A stretch of 64,000 nt of DNA from Sporomusaceae bacterium (GTDB taxonomy: Bacteria > Bacillota > Negativicutes > UBA1444), in the NCBI GenBank assembly GCA_018434355.1, contig JAHDPL010000003.1, positions 1-64,000 of the forward strand. Reading direction: 5' to 3'. Both the position numbers and the translations under genes were made by a program. Below, one piece after another: positions 62,928 through 64,000 of this stretch; within the stretch, counting starts at the first letter, position 1, and every line of letters starts with the position of its first letter. Below the pieces are notes generated by a model. It was not told the origin of the DNA and searched no databases. It saw only the letters and a list, made by a program, of their open reading frames with translations.

Positions 62928-62962
62928 TTGGACAGCGTTTTAATGCGAGAGGAGATGGCGGC

Positions 62963-63976
62963 ATGATCATCATCATCAATCCGTCGACGAACGAACGGCA
63001 ACTGGCGCAGTTGCAACAGGAGATTGAGCAGGCAGGCTGCGTTGTCAATCGCAGCGCCGATGGACTTCGGACCATTTTCGGCCTGACCGGTGATGTGGCG
63101 AAGCTGGACCCGGAGCAGCTGAAGAGCAAGCCCGGCGTTGAAAAGGTGGTGCGACTGAAAGAACCCTACAAAAAAGCCAACCGACTGTTTCGTGCGACGA
63201 ACACGCTGGTGCAGACGGCGGGACGGCAGATTGGCGGCGACCAACTGACGGTGATCGCCGGGCCCTGTTCGGTGGAAAGTGAATCGCAAATTGTCAGTAT
63301 CGCCGCGGCAGTAAAGGCGGCCGGAGCGGGATTTTTGCGCGGCGGTGCGTTCAAGCCGCGCAGCTCGCCTTACAGCTTTCAGGGCCTGAAGGAAGAGGGT
63401 CTGGAATTGCTGAAAATCGCCCGGGCCGCCACAGGCTTGCCGATTGTCAGTGAAATCATGTCGGTTTCGATGCTGGACCGGTTTGAACAGGAGGTCGACG
63501 TGTTGCAGATCGGCGCGCGCAACATGCAGAATTTCGACTTGCTGAAAGCGGTGGGGCAGATTCGCAAACCGGTGCTGCTCAAGCGCGGCATGAGCGCCAC
63601 GATCGAAGAGTTCCTGATGTCCGCCGAATACATCATGGTGGAAGGAAACGAAAATGTAATCCTCTGCGAAAGAGGGATTCGCACCTTCGAAACCTATACT
63701 CGCAACACGCTGGACCTCAGCGCAGTGTTGGCACTGAAAATGCAGAGCCATTTGCCGGTTCTGGTCGACCCCAGCCATGCGGCAGGCCTGTCCTGGATGG
63801 TGGAGTCGCTGTCCAAGGCGGCGGTGGCGGTTGGTGCCGACGGACTGATCATTGAGGTGCACAATGATCCGGCCAACGCCAAATGCGACGGACCGCAGTC
63901 AATTACCCCGGCTCGCTTCGCCGATCTGATGTTGTCACTGCGGGCCATCGCGCAATGTGAAAACAGGGTGGTATAG
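62963..63976 (+). CDS. aroF: 3-deoxy-7-phosphoheptulonate synthase (DAHP synthase)
   Basis: A 337-aa type I-beta DAHP synthase that condenses PEP and erythrose 4-phosphate, the first step to aromatic amino acids. An N-terminal ferredoxin-like regulatory domain (about 1-75) precedes the barrel. Motifs include AGPCSVES near residue 98, RGGAFKPRSSPYSFQG near 125, LLKRGM near 210 and DPSHAAG near 265. The N-terminal domain usually serves feedback inhibition in this subgroup. AGAGGAG precedes the ATG. The leader with terminators upstream suggests control at transcription as well. Confidence 0.95.
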   Translation: MIIIINPSTNERQLAQLQQEIEQAGCVVNRSADGLRTIFGLTGDVAKLDPEQLKSKPGVEKVVRLKEPYKKANRLFRATNTLVQTAGRQIGGDQLTVIAGPCSVESESQIVSIAAAVKAAGAGFLRGGAFKPRSSPYSFQGLKEEGLELLKIARAATGLPIVSEIMSVSMLDRFEQEVDVLQIGARNMQNFDLLKAVGQIRKPVLLKRGMSATIEEFLMSAEYIMVEGNENVILCERGIRTFETYTRNTLDLSAVLALKMQSHLPVLVDPSHAAGLSWMVESLSKAAVAVGADGLIIEVHNDPANAKCDGPQSITPARFADLMLSLRAIAQCENRVV

Positions 63977-64000
63977 AAGAAGCCCCTGACGATTCCATGA

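Noticed and set aside
62579-62962. T-box or known riboswitch before aroF
   Set aside because: The T-box core AGGGTGGNACCGCG is not present; GGTG and ACCGC occur near 62850 but with wrong spacing. No other riboswitch signature was recognised.
1-64000. CRISPR arrays and intact insertion sequences
   Set aside because: No regularly spaced repeats and no transposase gene were seen.

Overview
The window looks like the chromosome of a diderm Firmicute, most likely a Negativicutes/Sporomusaceae-type anaerobe. The signs are strong AGGAGG-type ribosome binding sites, mid-range GC, signal-peptide lipoproteins beside an RND efflux pair, Firmicute-style sensory proteins, and a large fused 2-hydroxyacyl-CoA dehydratase activase. 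This assignment is inference from gene content. No 16S or marker-gene comparison was possible.

The first 18 kb is one long, co-oriented sulfite-reduction island. A LysR regulator is followed by a 2[4Fe-4S] ferredoxin, dsrA, dsrB and dsrC. Next come four linked genes not usually named in the pathway: a radical SAM protein, a one-TM protein, a YeiH-type transporter with an added extracytoplasmic domain, and a 91-aa membrane protein. Then follows a two-gene DsrM/DsrK-like (HmeC/HmeD-like) module, an RsbRD-domain protein, and a complete membrane complex in the order dsrK-J-O-P-M. The island ends with ccsB/ccsA, the system II cytochrome c maturation pair needed for DsrJ. No dsrD, dsrN, sat, apr or qmo gene lies here, so the window itself supports sulfite reduction; sulfate activation would have to be encoded elsewhere. 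DsrJ has only two CxxCH motifs instead of three.

18-38 kb: on the minus strand, a CitA/DcuS-type two-component pair and a 37-aa membrane peptide. On the plus strand, an RND efflux pair, a YjiH/YjiG-like transporter pair with an M20 amidohydrolase, an isolated lipoprotein (minus), a SYLF-domain protein, two diguanylate cyclases, a very unusual receiver-PEP/pyruvate-binding-domain fusion, and NADP-type glutamate dehydrogenase.

38-48 kb is a minus-strand signalling block: a lipoprotein, a hybrid histidine kinase, an HD-GYP-like response regulator, a SpoIIE phosphatase fused to an RsbW-type kinase domain, a STAS antagonist, and a chemoreceptor. Together they resemble a partner-switching circuit.

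48-64 kb is mixed housekeeping and accessory: a guanylate kinase-like protein with an odd start region, a C39-like protein, the giant activase, cytosine deaminase, an RsmH-type methyltransferase, a decayed phage-type primase fragment next to inverted GGTAACGA repeats, membrane and Ntn-hydrolase proteins, an M50 protease, tRNA-Val(CAC), a MetH-like methyltransferase lacking a reactivation domain, and DAHP synthase. The last is preceded by a structured leader with an aromatic-rich short reading frame and two terminator hairpins.
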